Below, piece after piece: positions 1-9,165 of a DNA stretch of 64,000 nt. The position numbers and the translations under genes were made by a program. Under the pieces are notes generated by a model that saw only the letters and a list, made by a program, of their open reading frames with translations, made no database searches and was not told the DNA's origin. Numbering within the stretch: the first letter of the stretch is position 1; each line of letters begins with the position of its first letter. Source of the DNA: a virus; IMG/VR virus record IMGVR_UViG_3300013102_000008, positions 1-64,000 of that record; one strand, 5' to 3'.

Positions 1-770
1 GCGCCCATTCCTCGCCCGTCTTGCGTAGGATCAATATACGTTTGTACTGCGGTGATAATAGCGCTATCTGGCGCAGTCTTATTGTCATCCAGTAGTACGA
101 CTTTAACGGTGCCGGGCCCGTCCCATATCGGATATACTTTCGCGTCAGATACGCCGGGTATTTCTAGTGCCCATTGGCGGTACTGATTCGCGTTACCACT
201 CGTAGCCGGCTTACGTGCGCGTTCGAGGTATCTCGCGAGTAATGATGCGTCTGTCTCCGCGTCAACTCCACCTTCGAACGCACTCGCGTTAGTCACCGTT
301 ACAATGCCGACTAGATCGCCCATTAACGTAGTTACCGTATTGGCTCCGACATTACCGCTTGCGCCCGCAACCTGCGCTGTAGCCGCGACCGTTACCGCTC
401 CGACCGTTACTGTCGCGTCAGCATCCGTAATAAAATACACCGGAGTATTACCGCCTGTACTCGCGACTGTACCCGCGATTATCAGCGTTCCAACCGGACC
501 CGTAAACGTGAGTGCGTCCGTTGACTTAACCGCTACCTTACGTATTAATCCGTATTCGCGCGCTCGCATATCGAGATACGGACCATACGTTGTTTCCGCA
601 AATCCGTACGCGATTACGTTATCTAACTCCGTGTACGCGCGCATAAATTCGATAGCTGCAGGCGATAGTAAATCGTTAGTTACCGAGCCTTGGCGTCTAT
701 CTATATCCTGCGGAGATGCCGCGAGCATCCGTAGTAATACCGCTGTGCTTGTTTGATCTTCGTATGCCAT
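1..770 (-). CDS. Baseplate J-like protein (XkdT-like), 3' part outside window
   Basis: This is the N-terminal 256 residues of a gene that runs off the left edge. The minus-strand frame is open from an ATG at 770 and begins MAYEDQTSTAVLLRML. It continues with features typical of the gpJ/XkdT baseplate wedge family: an N-terminal helix, an 'LDMRAREYGL' segment, Thr/Val-rich beta repeats around residues 80-150, and 'GGVDAETDASLLARYLERAR' near residues 165-185. The start lies 2 bp after the stop of the DUF2634 gene, which is the PBSX order XkdQ-R-S-T. In contractile tails this protein forms the wedge joining the baseplate hub to the fibres. The C-terminus is not visible. Confidence 0.88.
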   Translation of the reverse strand, partial: MAYEDQTSTAVLLRMLAASPQDIDRRQGSVTNDLLSPAAIEFMRAYTELDNVIAYGFAETTYGPYLDMRAREYGLIRKVAVKSTDALTFTGPVGTLIIAGTVASTGGNTPVYFITDADATVTVGAVTVAATAQVAGASGNVGANTVTTLMGDLVGIVTVTNASAFEGGVDAETDASLLARYLERARKPATSGNANQYRQWALEIPGVSDAKVYPIWDGPGTVKVVLLDDNKTAPDSAIITAVQTYIDPTQDGRGMG

Positions 771-772
771 CG

Positions 773-1189
773 TTAAATTACCACCTCCATCGGAATATTA
801 GATTCCGCAGTCTCAACGTAAAAAGACACGTAAAGGCGGTCGCCCTCGCGTGTTAACGTAAAATCATATACGGATAATATGCGGTCATCGTAGATAATCG
901 CCTCTTCAATAACGCGCGGTATCTCCGTTTCGAGTAACGCGACGGTTACGTCCTGACCGATTAAATCGTCGATCTCGCTACCGTAGTCCGTATCGTAAAT
1001 ACTAAAGCGGAACCGCGCCGTCTTAATCGCTTTTACAACGTACTGCTTAATCGCGTCTAATCCGGTTACCTCTCCGCCAATGTTGCCCGCGGTGAAGTCC
1101 ATAGCGTATGTTTTCGTCGGCATATCTACGGTGATATCCGTTGTTTCGTCCATAACTGGATCAATTGTAGCTAACGGACTTAGCGCCAT
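773..1189 (-). CDS. DUF2634 baseplate wedge protein (XkdS-like)
   Basis: A 138-residue acidic protein between the XkdR-like and baseplate J genes. This is the position of PBSX XkdS, a gp25/lysozyme-like wedge component. The middle of the protein (FRFSIYDTDYGSEIDDLIGQ, about residues 60-80) and the later stretch about eight invariant-looking hydrophobic positions resemble the gp25-like fold. The start overlaps the upstream gene end at base 1189. Family placement rests on order and local motifs, without an alignment. Confidence 0.8.
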   Translation of the reverse strand: MALSPLATIDPVMDETTDITVDMPTKTYAMDFTAGNIGGEVTGLDAIKQYVVKAIKTARFRFSIYDTDYGSEIDDLIGQDVTVALLETEIPRVIEEAIIYDDRILSVYDFTLTREGDRLYVSFYVETAESNIPMEVVI

Positions 1190-1584
1190 TAAATCACCGT
1201 CCCTAATCGGTCTAGTATTACGTACAATTGACCGTCGTTGATTGACGCGATGACTACGCGGTCGCCCGCCTTAAGCGCGTTATCCGTTTCGATACTAGCG
1301 GACGTTCCCGCAGCTATCGTTCCATCGCGTAGGATACCGTCGATATCTACCTCAATCGCTACATCCGCCATAAACGTAATATCGCGTGTAGTCTTCGTTA
1401 ATGATTCACAGATAGCGAGGTCGTCTGCGTCTAACTCGATCTTCATACCGTCAACTACTACGCGGATTGACGGAGGCGGTGCGAGTATCGTAGCAAATTC
1501 GATGTCTGCGGATTTAATATACGTAATCTGTTTCATAACGGATTTAAACTGACTAACTCCGCTACCTTCAATTAGTTCCGCCAC
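1189..1584 (-). CDS. DUF2577 tail protein (XkdR-like)
   Basis: A 131-residue protein starting at GTG 1584 behind GGAGGTGG. It is beta-rich with an OB-like C-terminal half (residues 95-131, LKAGDRVVIASINDGQLYVI). It lies between the XkdQ-like hub and the XkdS-like wedge, the position of PBSX XkdR. XkdR-family proteins belong to the baseplate hub/spike region. The assignment comes from operon order plus the 'GDRVVI...G.QLYVILDRLG' ending typical of DUF2577. Confidence 0.8.
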   Translation of the reverse strand: MAELIEGSGVSQFKSVMKQITYIKSADIEFATILAPPPSIRVVVDGMKIELDADDLAICESLTKTTRDITFMADVAIEVDIDGILRDGTIAAGTSASIETDNALKAGDRVVIASINDGQLYVILDRLGTVI

Positions 1585-2706
1585 TTAACCACCTCCGCTA
1601 ATTTGCGATAATAGTTTATCAACGGATGTCTCCGCCTTTTTCTTCGTAGCCGGTTTCTTCGTTGTCTTTTTCTTCGCTACCTTCTTCGCGGCTTTTGCCT
1701 TCTCGAATTGTTCCGTATCCTCATACGCAAGCTTCGGTAAGTCATCCGTTTTCGATAGCGTTACATTCATACGGTGATTACCGTTTTCGAACGTGTGTGT
1801 ATCGGCGTTAACGTAGAATCCTCCGACTAATCGCGTCATTGATTCGAACGCGTAGACGGCTGATCCTGCGACTACTTCCGTTATACCGAGCGCTTCGACC
1901 GACACATCCTCCGTAATCTTACCGAGTTCCTTTAACCGTTCCTTCGCGAGTTGTTCAATCGCGGATTTCGTTAACCGCGAGTCCGCAGATTCTACGTGTT
2001 GCATAAGTCCGTATTGCTTCGCGAGTGCCACGTTCTTTGCGACGGATATAACAGGCTTGTCTTCGTTGTCTCCGCCGATTGCCTTAACGGACGTGCGCAT
2101 CTCTTCGATAGATTGCGAACGACTCGCGGTAATTATATTAACGCCATCTTCGAGCATCCAACGGACGATATCATCTTTCTTTTCGCGGAGATATAGCGAA
2201 CCACCACGCGAGTATGCGTAGAACTTACGTCCAGTTTGCGCGCGCGTCTCGGTCAATGCGGTGACTATCATATCCCATAGCGTCATATTTTTCAGTATGA
2301 GACGCGGTATAATGTAGCCCGTATTCGCGATAGTTCCCGTAGGTACCTCGTATGCCTTCGCGACTTCCTTTACGATAGCGCCCGCGGTCATCTTCACGAA
2401 TTTCCGCGTATCTACATTCTTTGTCAGATACACGTTTTCGTCATGCGCGACCACCGTTGCGTCTCCGTTCTGCGCGATTGTATACGTAAATATGACTCCG
2501 CGAAATATCCCGACATTATCAACGTAGAACCGGATTTCCTTACCGAGTTCGAACGATACCGCGTCATCTTCGCCATTCAGCGTATTGGAGAGTGATAACG
2601 TTAATGTGCGATGCGGTTGCGCTACGTCACCGGACCACTCCGCAGATTTAACGAAGTCCTCCACCCAATACGCGCCATTGTAAAGTACCGTAAAATTAAC
2701 GGACAT
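1585..2706 (-). CDS. Baseplate hub protein (XkdQ/YqbQ-like)
   Basis: A 373-residue hub-type protein, close to the usual length of XkdQ. The body resembles phage late control gene D/gp27 hub proteins: beta-domain residues 1-100, then 'YLTKNVDTRKFVKMTAGAIVKEVAKAYEV' around residues 130-160. The C-terminal 45 residues are a basic Lys/Thr/Ala tail (KKXTKKP-type repeats), unusual for a hub and perhaps disordered. It abuts the LysM gene on one side (ATG overlap at 2706) and the XkdR-like gene on the other. Confidence 0.83.
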   Translation of the reverse strand: MSVNFTVLYNGAYWVEDFVKSAEWSGDVAQPHRTLTLSLSNTLNGEDDAVSFELGKEIRFYVDNVGIFRGVIFTYTIAQNGDATVVAHDENVYLTKNVDTRKFVKMTAGAIVKEVAKAYEVPTGTIANTGYIIPRLILKNMTLWDMIVTALTETRAQTGRKFYAYSRGGSLYLREKKDDIVRWMLEDGVNIITASRSQSIEEMRTSVKAIGGDNEDKPVISVAKNVALAKQYGLMQHVESADSRLTKSAIEQLAKERLKELGKITEDVSVEALGITEVVAGSAVYAFESMTRLVGGFYVNADTHTFENGNHRMNVTLSKTDDLPKLAYEDTEQFEKAKAAKKVAKKKTTKKPATKKKAETSVDKLLSQISGGG

Positions 2707-3386
2707 TACGGAATCACCAACTTAACGCCGAGTTTCAGCGTATTGGGATTAGCGCCAATTACCGTCTTATTCGCGTTGTATATCTTCCGCCAATCATCGC
2801 CGCGTCCGTATACTTCCGCTTTCGCCGCTATCTTAAATAGCGAGTCACCGGATTTAACCGTGTATGACGCGATCTTATTAACCGTTGACGGACGCTGAGC
2901 CGACGTCTGTAGCTTCGGCATAGTTACCGATGCGCTTCCGGATACTGGCGCTGACTTCTTAGTGGCCGCGATAAACACGTGTTCCTTCATTTGTAACGTA
3001 AAGTAAACATCGCCCGGCTCACCGCCGCGTTCTTCGTATTCAAAACTACGAATAGTCACCGCAAGATTAACGGATGATCCCGTCATAATAAAGCGGATCG
3101 GCTTGCCCGACCGTTGCCAACCTTCGACGAGTGCCGCAGTCTCCCACGGATCTCGTAGATTAGCGTAATTACAATATGACGGATGATAATCGCGTGGGAA
3201 AAAAGAGGATATCGAAATCTCCTTTAACCGGTTATTACCGAGTAACGTATACTCTCCGATATTGGACACCTCGATATCCTCGTAACCGTGCGTAGAGGAG
3301 ACGGATATGGAATCGGGATTAACCGGTAACCACAGCACCTCCGCGCCGTTATTAAACTTGAGCCAAAACTGCGTAGTGTTCGCCAC
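2706..3386 (-). CDS. LysM-domain tail protein (XkdP/YqbP-like)
   Basis: A 226-residue protein starting at GTG 3386, seven bases after AAAGGAGG. Residues 1-140 form the XkdP tail domain. Residues 170-226 are a LysM fold (YTVKSGDSLFKIAAK ... RKIYNANK ... GVKLVIP). In PBSX-type tails this is the LysM protein between the tape measure and the hub. It probably seats the hub and may contact peptidoglycan. Confidence 0.88.
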   Translation of the reverse strand: MANTTQFWLKFNNGAEVLWLPVNPDSISVSSTHGYEDIEVSNIGEYTLLGNNRLKEISISSFFPRDYHPSYCNYANLRDPWETAALVEGWQRSGKPIRFIMTGSSVNLAVTIRSFEYEERGGEPGDVYFTLQMKEHVFIAATKKSAPVSGSASVTMPKLQTSAQRPSTVNKIASYTVKSGDSLFKIAAKAEVYGRGDDWRKIYNANKTVIGANPNTLKLGVKLVIP

Positions 3387-3399
3387 TATTCCGCCTCCT

Positions 3400-6300
3400 T
3401 TACGTTGCCATTAATCGCGCCAATTGTCCGGCTACCTTCTGAATATCCGCTTCCTCGCGTATGTGGAACGTGTTACCGGTGAAAACGACCTGACCGCTGT
3501 TACCTCCGCCATTATTACGGTAATCCTTCGCTTCCTCACGGGGAAGTACCGCTTCACCGGAGTGTAACCGAGCAGGATAGTTATTGTATGGTACGTTGTC
3601 GATACCACCGGATTTACCGAGCGCTCTATACGAGAACGCTGAACTCGGAAGCTTATTTCCGGAGATTATATCGGTGGGAGATTTATATGGTGATCCGCCT
3701 TTAGCGGAAGGACCTGTAGAGGGTGCATTTGCTTCTTTATATTCCTTCGCAAAGGAAAGAGAGGCACCATCTTTACCGAGTACTGTTTGAAGGGTCTTTA
3801 CAGAAAAGATACCTTCCAGTATTCCTTCGCCAATTGCCGCACCCATTTTAATCGCGGCAGCAATTAAAGGTTGTGACGCCTGCATACCGGTCGCGAGCAT
3901 ATCAATAGCGGACTTAGCTATCGCAGATATCTTCGCGCTTCCGCCACCCGAAAGCCACTCGTTAAACGTCTTCATAATATCCTCAAATACGAAGCTAATT
4001 TTACTCTTCATATCCGGAAGTTTCTGAAACGCCGGATTATTCGTAAAGTGCTTATCGAGGTAACCGGAAGCTTTCGTAACCATACGCTCCATCGCCGCGG
4101 TAATCTGCGGACTATAGTCTTGAATTAGTTTACCAATACTCTCAGCGAATCGCGTAATCAATGGCATCGTCGGAAGCAACGCAGATATTTGTAACGTCTC
4201 CAACGCACCTCTAAGTTGTTCCACCGCGCCGCCCGCGCCTTCCATTTTCTTCTTAGCGACAGCTAACGCAGTAGTATTCGCCATTTCCCGATTAAACTTC
4301 GTTATTCCCTCTTCGCCTTCTTCGTAAAGGATATTCGCGGCTCTAATTGCGTCCGTACCGAACATCATCTTCAAGGTTAACTGGCGTTGTGCATTCGTCA
4401 TCTTGCTGAGTTTCGTGCGGAGGACTCCGGCAATACTAGACATGTCCTTAATGTTACCTGCGGAATCGTAGAATGCGTTGTTCATTCCATTAGTAGTAAA
4501 TCCGAGTCCATCGAATAACGCTCTCTGCGTTTTAGTAATCGGCTGCAACGTTAGTAACATCTGCTTAAGTGACGTACCTGCGTCTGACGATTTGAGTCCG
4601 TTGTTAGCGAACACACCGAGCGCTAGGTTCGTATCTTTAAATGATAGCCCACTACCCGCCGCCACCGCAGATACTTGCGCCAAGCTTTCCGCTAATTCGC
4701 TAACTCCAGTTGCGGAGGCGTTCGCTGTTCCCGCGAGTATATCCGCTGCTTGTGATGCGCCCATGCCGTCCTTCTTAAACGCGTTAAGCGCCGTAGACAT
4801 AATAACCGCGGATTCCTCTAAGCCAAGTCCGCCCGCTGTCGCAAGGTCAAGCGCTGCTCCGAGTGCGCCGGCTTCTACTTGCGCCGGTTTAAGTCCCGCC
4901 TTGAGAAGTTCCTCTATCGCTTTTCCAGCTTCTAATGCATTATCAGATTGTTACCGTAAAGGCTCTTTATCCTCTACTTCCGGGGCTTTCGCCGCATAAT
5001 AGTATGTCAGTTCATACTCGGCTCAGACTATATCTTCACCCTCGACATTGCTCGGTCGGGTGCGATGCGCTCGTGGGAATTTTGACTGTTCTAGTCTACT
5101 TTTCCTAGTCGTTACACCTTCCATATATTCCTATATGGCTTGGCTCGGTATTAGCATGTTTTTGGCGTAAAAAAAAATAAGCGTTTGTCACGCGCTTATT
5201 TCTAAAAAGTATTCAGTTAGCTGTTCTTCATTATTTTTAGTATATCCGTATATATCATGAAATTCCTTATGGCATATAGCGCATAATGTAGTTCCATTAT
5301 CTACGCATGTACGTAATTCTTCGTATTCTGAGTAATTATATATGTGGTGAGCAATCAAGTTTCCCCCTTGATTATTTCCACAACATTTACATTCGAAGTT
5401 ATCGCGTGTAAATACTTGTACTCGCCAATCCCTATAAGCAGGATACGACCTCTCAGAAATTCGTTCCTCATCACTTTTATTTGGGTCCCACCTTGCATGA
5501 TTAGAACCAACATATATTTCTGATCTTAACTGAGCCGCACACATTGATGAACAACATGGATTTGTCTTTACCTTCTGTTGGCTAGGCGTAGAGTGAAATA
5601 ACTTTCCACAATATGTGCAGTCTATAAAATTACTCAACTTGACTTGTCCCATATCTGAACGACTCTGAATAAGATAACATGAGTGTGAACAAAAGACTCT
5701 GTCACTTTTTATTTCTGATTGTTTCCTCTTAAATTCGATTCCACAAGTAATGCACTTACATATAATGGGCGGCTTATACTTGCTATTATCTTCCCCAATA
5801 AAAAATTTACCAAAGTTAGCTCGAAAGCACTCTTTAGTACAAAAGTGGTATTTATGCTTACTGAGCCTGTATGGTTGAATTTTTATATCTATGCCGCACC
5901 CACTACATAGTGCATCCACTCGATTGTAGTTTGGGTTTCCATCACCTAACATTAGTATCTTTTTATGTTTTGTTCTACATTCTCGGTTGCAGTACAAATT
6001 GATAAATTTAAGCACTTTAGACGGTATTGTATATACGTCCTTTTCACAATAAGCACAATTTACCTTTACTTTTATGCGTCGAGATTCACTAAAACAGGTA
6101 GCACTACAAAACTTAGTATTTTTCTTCGCGTTGAAAAACTCTTTGTTACAAACTTTACACGTTAAAAGATTCTGCTTAGCCCTATTAGCTAATCTACATT
6201 TACGGCAAGTATTCTCGAATCCATCACGTACGCTCTTACTTGGGGAAAAGCAAGAGATATCCAATTCTAATTTACACGATCTACATTCTTTATTCAAATT

Positions 6301-6936
6301 AAACACCCTCTGCAGTGGTTTCTCTGAGTATAATTGTGGAAAGCGCGATCAGAGTGCCGCGTTTGTCGTTTAGGCTCATGACTTCCTAAACTATTCCACA
6401 ATGACAGTATAGCATATAACTCGCCAAAAATTTAGCCTTCACCGAATTCACATCGTTATTTTTTCCGCAGATTACGCCGCGGTGAAGCATCTTCCATACT
6501 TCGTACGCGCACCTTCGAACAACGCGAGATTCTGCATCCGTTTCATCTCGTTAGCCGTCGCGCCCGTTAGCGCCTCAATCGATAGCATCTGCGCTTCGAA
6601 ATCCATCGCTTTCGTAACGGAGTCGCCGAGAAAGTCCGTAGCCATACGCGCCATATTGCCGATTCCGTTTATTGCCGCGTTACCTATTCCGAAGCCAAGT
6701 CCGCCGGCGAACGCGCCTTTCATACTACCGAATAGTGACTTCGATTGTTTTAACTCGCGGTTCATCTTCTCCGTATCATTTATGAACTTCCCCTGCGCGT
6801 TGCGGAGCCTTCCGGTAGAGTCGCGATAGTTATCCGTTGCCTTGCGTACGGCGTCCGTCTGCCTCGCTATCTTTTCTAGCGTACGAGAGGCTCCGTCATC
6901 CTTTATTCGTATCTTCCCTTGCAAGTCGAAGGACAT
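3400..6936 (-). CDS. Tail tape measure protein, interrupted by a group I intron
   Basis: Exon 1 is 6936-6498 and exon 2 is 4943-3400. Together they give 1983 nt, an intact 660-residue frame. Exon 1 has a short coiled N-terminus (residues 1-65) and a Gly/Ala hydrophobic stretch (residues 75-105), and ends in the TP901-type motif ALFEGARTKY. Exon 2 resumes with NALEAGKAIEELLKAG and then the family core (LDLATAGGLGLEESAVIMST, AADILAGTANASATGV, SFKDTNLALGVFANNGLKSS). Splicing restores the standard tape-measure core without gap or duplication. The protein is short for a myovirus tape measure, implying a short tail. The C-terminus is beta/disordered. Neighbours are the chaperone frameshift ORF and the LysM gene. 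Without splicing, exon 1 would end in a 9-codon tail. Confidence 0.9.
4944..6497 (-). mobile_element. Group I intron with HNH ORF
   Basis: This 1554-bp intron lies inside the tape measure gene. The 5' site follows T6498. The exon end GAAGU pairs with intron GCUUC a few bases inside, with the required U:G wobble at the splice site (P1). The 3' end is G4944, and exon 2 begins ATAATGCA. The 3' domain carries the group I P7 strands: GACTA (5110-5106) and the TAGTC in GAAGATATAGTC (5030-5026). Composition is AT-richer and poorer in CpG than the exons. An extended -10 (TGCTATACT, about 6417-6409) inside the intron may drive the endonuclease separately. The subgroup looks IA-like, which is inference. 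Confidence 0.88.
5188..6297 (-). CDS. Intron-encoded HNH endonuclease with Cys-rich zinc repeats
   Basis: A protein of about 369 residues. It has a ladder of CxxC zinc-knuckle/treble-clef modules from the N-terminus to about residue 260. A C-terminal HNH (His-Me finger) domain follows: FTRDNFECKCCG, then LIAHHIYNYSEYEELR, then TLCAICHKEFH. The family cuts intronless alleles and promotes homing of its intron. I prefer TTG 6297, eight bases after AGAGGG, over GTG 6306, which abuts that site. It lies wholly inside the intron and ends about 75 bp before the P7 core. Confidence 0.88.
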   Translation of the reverse strand: MNKECRSCKLELDISCFSPSKSVRDGFENTCRKCRLANRAKQNLLTCKVCNKEFFNAKKNTKFCSATCFSESRRIKVKVNCAYCEKDVYTIPSKVLKFINLYCNRECRTKHKKILMLGDGNPNYNRVDALCSGCGIDIKIQPYRLSKHKYHFCTKECFRANFGKFFIGEDNSKYKPPIICKCITCGIEFKRKQSEIKSDRVFCSHSCYLIQSRSDMGQVKLSNFIDCTYCGKLFHSTPSQQKVKTNPCCSSMCAAQLRSEIYVGSNHARWDPNKSDEERISERSYPAYRDWRVQVFTRDNFECKCCGNNQGGNLIAHHIYNYSEYEELRTCVDNGTTLCAICHKEFHDIYGYTKNNEEQLTEYFLEISA

Positions 6937-7524
6937 TAGCTTTTCCCCTTTCCCGCGCTAACTCTTCGTCTTTGGCGCGTTTTAACTCCGGTTCTAACTC
7001 GAGTAACATCGACGCATACATAAAACATTGCTGCGATTTGTCTTTCGCGTATACTTCATCCGGTGCGATGTGATGACGTTGGAATATCTCGTGTAGTAGA
7101 TACGGAATCCCACCGGACAGTATTAGTTTTTTGCGTCTTCAATTAACTCCTCTTCGTTACCAAATCCGGACGCGTTAAGTACCGCTTGTACGACTTTTCC
7201 GACTTCACCGGGAAGTAGCGCCTTCGTCACGCAATCCGCCTCGTCCGATGCACCATAATGTTGAATCAACGCCTTATTTGCGAAGTCAGGTTCCACGCAA
7301 CCTTTCGCGATGAACAACGCATTCAATAACGCATCATCAATTTTCTTCTCGCCACGAGCGTTCGGTATCGTTGCCCGTTCGTTAATCCTGCGTAACTCTT
7401 CGCTTGTCAACGCCTTAACCGTAAAATGCGTCTTCAATCGCGGAATATATACCGTGTCCTGTACGTCGAGTGAAGCGCCGAGTAACGCTTCTAAACCCCT
7501 ACCGCCTGTTTTTACCGTTGCCAT
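6896..7524 (-). CDS. Tail assembly chaperone, -1 frameshift (GT-type) product
   Basis: Ribosomes reading the XkdN-like frame reach A-AAA-AAC at 7132-7126, one codon before the TAA. A -1 slip there opens a new frame that reads LILSGGIPYLLHEIF, then a Lys/Glu-rich helix (ELEPELKRAKDEELARE), and stops at 6896. The total is 209 residues. A short chaperone plus frameshifted extension immediately upstream of the tape measure is the conserved arrangement of tailed phages (gpG/gpGT of lambda, XkdN region of PBSX). The extension overlaps the tape measure start by 41 bp. Confidence 0.87.
7123..7524 (-). CDS. Tail assembly chaperone, unshifted product (XkdN-like)
   Basis: A 133-residue, mainly helical protein with an SD of GGAGG before ATG 7524. 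It contains 'LKTHFTVKALTSEELRRINERAT', typical of XkdN/DUF-type chaperones that bind the tape measure during tail assembly. It stops at TAA immediately after a slippery heptamer and is then extended by frameshifting. It lies between the tube gene and the tape measure. Confidence 0.87.
   Translation of the reverse strand: MATVKTGGRGLEALLGASLDVQDTVYIPRLKTHFTVKALTSEELRRINERATIPNARGEKKIDDALLNALFIAKGCVEPDFANKALIQHYGASDEADCVTKALLPGEVGKVVQAVLNASGFGNEEELIEDAKN
7126..7132 (-). promoter_or_regulatory. Programmed -1 ribosomal frameshift site
   Basis: The minus strand reads A AAA AAC in the X_XXY_YYZ register of the chaperone frame, followed at once by TAA. This is a canonical -1 heptamer. The shifted frame is open for 77 codons with phage-like protein sequence. 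Confidence 0.85.
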
Positions 7525-7555
7525 CTATAATCATCCTCCGTTATTTTCATAGTTA

Positions 7556-7590
7556 AATAAGCGGACCACCCGAAGGAAGCCCGCTATTAT
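7556..7590 (-). terminator. Hairpin between tube and chaperone genes
   Basis: The minus-strand RNA forms AAUA-GCGG...CCGC-UUAUU with a UUCG apical loop, directly after the tube gene stop. The following T-run is weak. It may therefore act as a partial terminator or 3' stabiliser that lets the abundant tube mRNA outnumber downstream messages. Confidence 0.55.
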
Positions 7591-7609
7591 TTCGTTTCTA
7601 TTGCGTTGA

Positions 7610-8053
7610 TTATGCGCGGATTGCGTCGAGGATTTCGTAACCGGAGAATACAAACGTAAACTCCTGCTCGACAATCGATCCGACTTCGAAGTTAACAACC
7701 GGAATGTTATCGAACGTTACGTTTTTCAATCGTACGCGATACGTACCGAGTGCTTCCGGATCTTCTAGTTTAACGATGAGTTCCGTTACGAACGGCGAAC
7801 TAATATCGTCCGTTACCTGCGCCATCTTCTCGATCCATTCCGATGTGACCATGTAACCGCCGATTGTACCGGAGCCTTTCAGCGTAGTTGTTTTATTACC
7901 TAACCACCGTGTTCCGGCGAGTTTAATTTCTTCCATTCCGATTTCAATATTTGCTTCAACTTTCGTGGTATTCGTTAACCAGTTTCCGTCGAGGTCGTAC
8001 AGAAATCCGAAGTTACCGGAGATTACGTTTTTTGCGTCCATTGGACCTGCCAT
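7610..8053 (-). CDS. Tail tube protein (XkdM-like)
   Basis: A 147-residue beta-rich protein immediately downstream of the sheath gene, the invariant position of the inner tube subunit (XkdM, DUF2001). 'MDAKNVISGNFGFLYDLDGNW' at the N-terminus and 'GTRWLGNKTTTLKGSGTI' near residue 50 fit the family. It forms the rigid inner tube within the sheath. SD GGGCGGTGAG precedes ATG 8053. Confidence 0.88.
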   Translation of the reverse strand: MAGPMDAKNVISGNFGFLYDLDGNWLTNTTKVEANIEIGMEEIKLAGTRWLGNKTTTLKGSGTIGGYMVTSEWIEKMAQVTDDISSPFVTELIVKLEDPEALGTYRVRLKNVTFDNIPVVNFEVGSIVEQEFTFVFSGYEILDAIRA

Positions 8054-8066
8054 TATCTCACCGCCC

Positions 8067-9113
8067 TTATATGTTAATTGTTAAGAAGATTCGTTCGATA
8101 CTATCGACTTCCACGTAACTGACCGTTAAGTAAACGGAATCACCAGTGGAGATATACGCGGGATCAAGCGCTACGTAAGGACTCGTTAATACTCCGGCAA
8201 CTTCCATCGTTTCGAGATACGCCTTAATCGCGACAATTAACGTTGCTTGTCCGTCAGCGTTGTTGTTTAATTTACCGATGTAGCTATCGTTAGCTGTGCG
8301 TGCGATATCCGTTGCAATCGCTTGACGTGCGCGAATAGAGCGGATTTTCTTACCGCTTGTTACGATACCTTGTTCGACTACGACCTTTTCACCGTCGTTA
8401 AATAACACGAGTGATCCCGCAAGCAACGCTACCTCGACCTGCGAATTAGTCATCCGCTTAGTCACGTCTTCGAGCGTTGTCGTATGTCGCGTAATCGACT
8501 GGTTAATAGCGGTACCTGCAATATCTCCGGCAATGTACGCCGCGTATTCGGACGAGTTGTACGACAATACTCCGATAACTCCGCCACTTACTACGTTTAC
8601 GATATAATCATCGTCGTTGAGTATCGAGCGTGTATCTCCGGTAGCTGGCGTTAAGTCCGTCGTATCGTCACCGCCGATAACTACTACGAAGTGTTTACCT
8701 TCTACGCGATTACGGATAACCCACGTCTTAGTCGCCGCCTGTTCCGTAGTACTGTACTCGCCATCGTAAACAAACACGTTAAACGCGCGCGCCTCGAATG
8801 CCTCACGCATAGCGATATAATCCTCCGCTAACGGCGTAGTCGGCATCGTGTATACGAGTACCTCTTTTGCTCCGCCTTGTAGCACGAGTAGTATCGAGGA
8901 GATATTCGCGAGACCGAATAAATCTACCGCCGCTTTCTCGGAATCGACCGTGTAGAACGTTTCTGCTGTCGCCGTCACCGCGTAATTCAATAACGGAATG
9001 GCTACGATACCGCGTGCGCCACCTTGAATAGCCGCTATTGCGCGTTCCACGAAGTTAGTATAAATGCCGGGACGCTTAGGTAATGCCGTTGGGTCCCATT
9101 GTGGTGCTGCCAT
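8067..9113 (-). CDS. Contractile tail sheath protein (XkdK-like)
   Basis: A 348-residue sheath subunit. It begins with 'GIYTNFVERAIAAIQGGARGIVAIPL', the N-terminal signature of short Gram-positive sheath proteins (gpFI/XkdK family). It ends in a conserved beta strand suitable for inter-subunit sheet exchange. SD AAAGGAGG precedes ATG 9113. Its presence makes the particle a myovirus-type phage. It lies between the tail completion gene and the tube. Confidence 0.92.
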   Translation of the reverse strand: MAAPQWDPTALPKRPGIYTNFVERAIAAIQGGARGIVAIPLLNYAVTATAETFYTVDSEKAAVDLFGLANISSILLVLQGGAKEVLVYTMPTTPLAEDYIAMREAFEARAFNVFVYDGEYSTTEQAATKTWVIRNRVEGKHFVVVIGGDDTTDLTPATGDTRSILNDDDYIVNVVSGGVIGVLSYNSSEYAAYIAGDIAGTAINQSITRHTTTLEDVTKRMTNSQVEVALLAGSLVLFNDGEKVVVEQGIVTSGKKIRSIRARQAIATDIARTANDSYIGKLNNNADGQATLIVAIKAYLETMEVAGVLTSPYVALDPAYISTGDSVYLTVSYVEVDSIERIFLTINI

Positions 9114-9134
9114 ATGTCCGCCTCCTTTTGGATA

Positions 9135-9163
9135 TAAAAAGAGCGCCCCATTTCGGAGGCGCC
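9135..9163 (-). terminator. Rho-independent terminator upstream of sheath gene
   Basis: The minus strand shows GCGCCTC / GGGGCGC (seven pairs, one U:G) closed by CGAAAU and followed by CTTTTTAT. It sits in the 50-bp gap between the completion gene and the sheath SD, so it probably attenuates read-through from the head genes. Confidence 0.75.
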
Positions 9164-9165
9164 CG

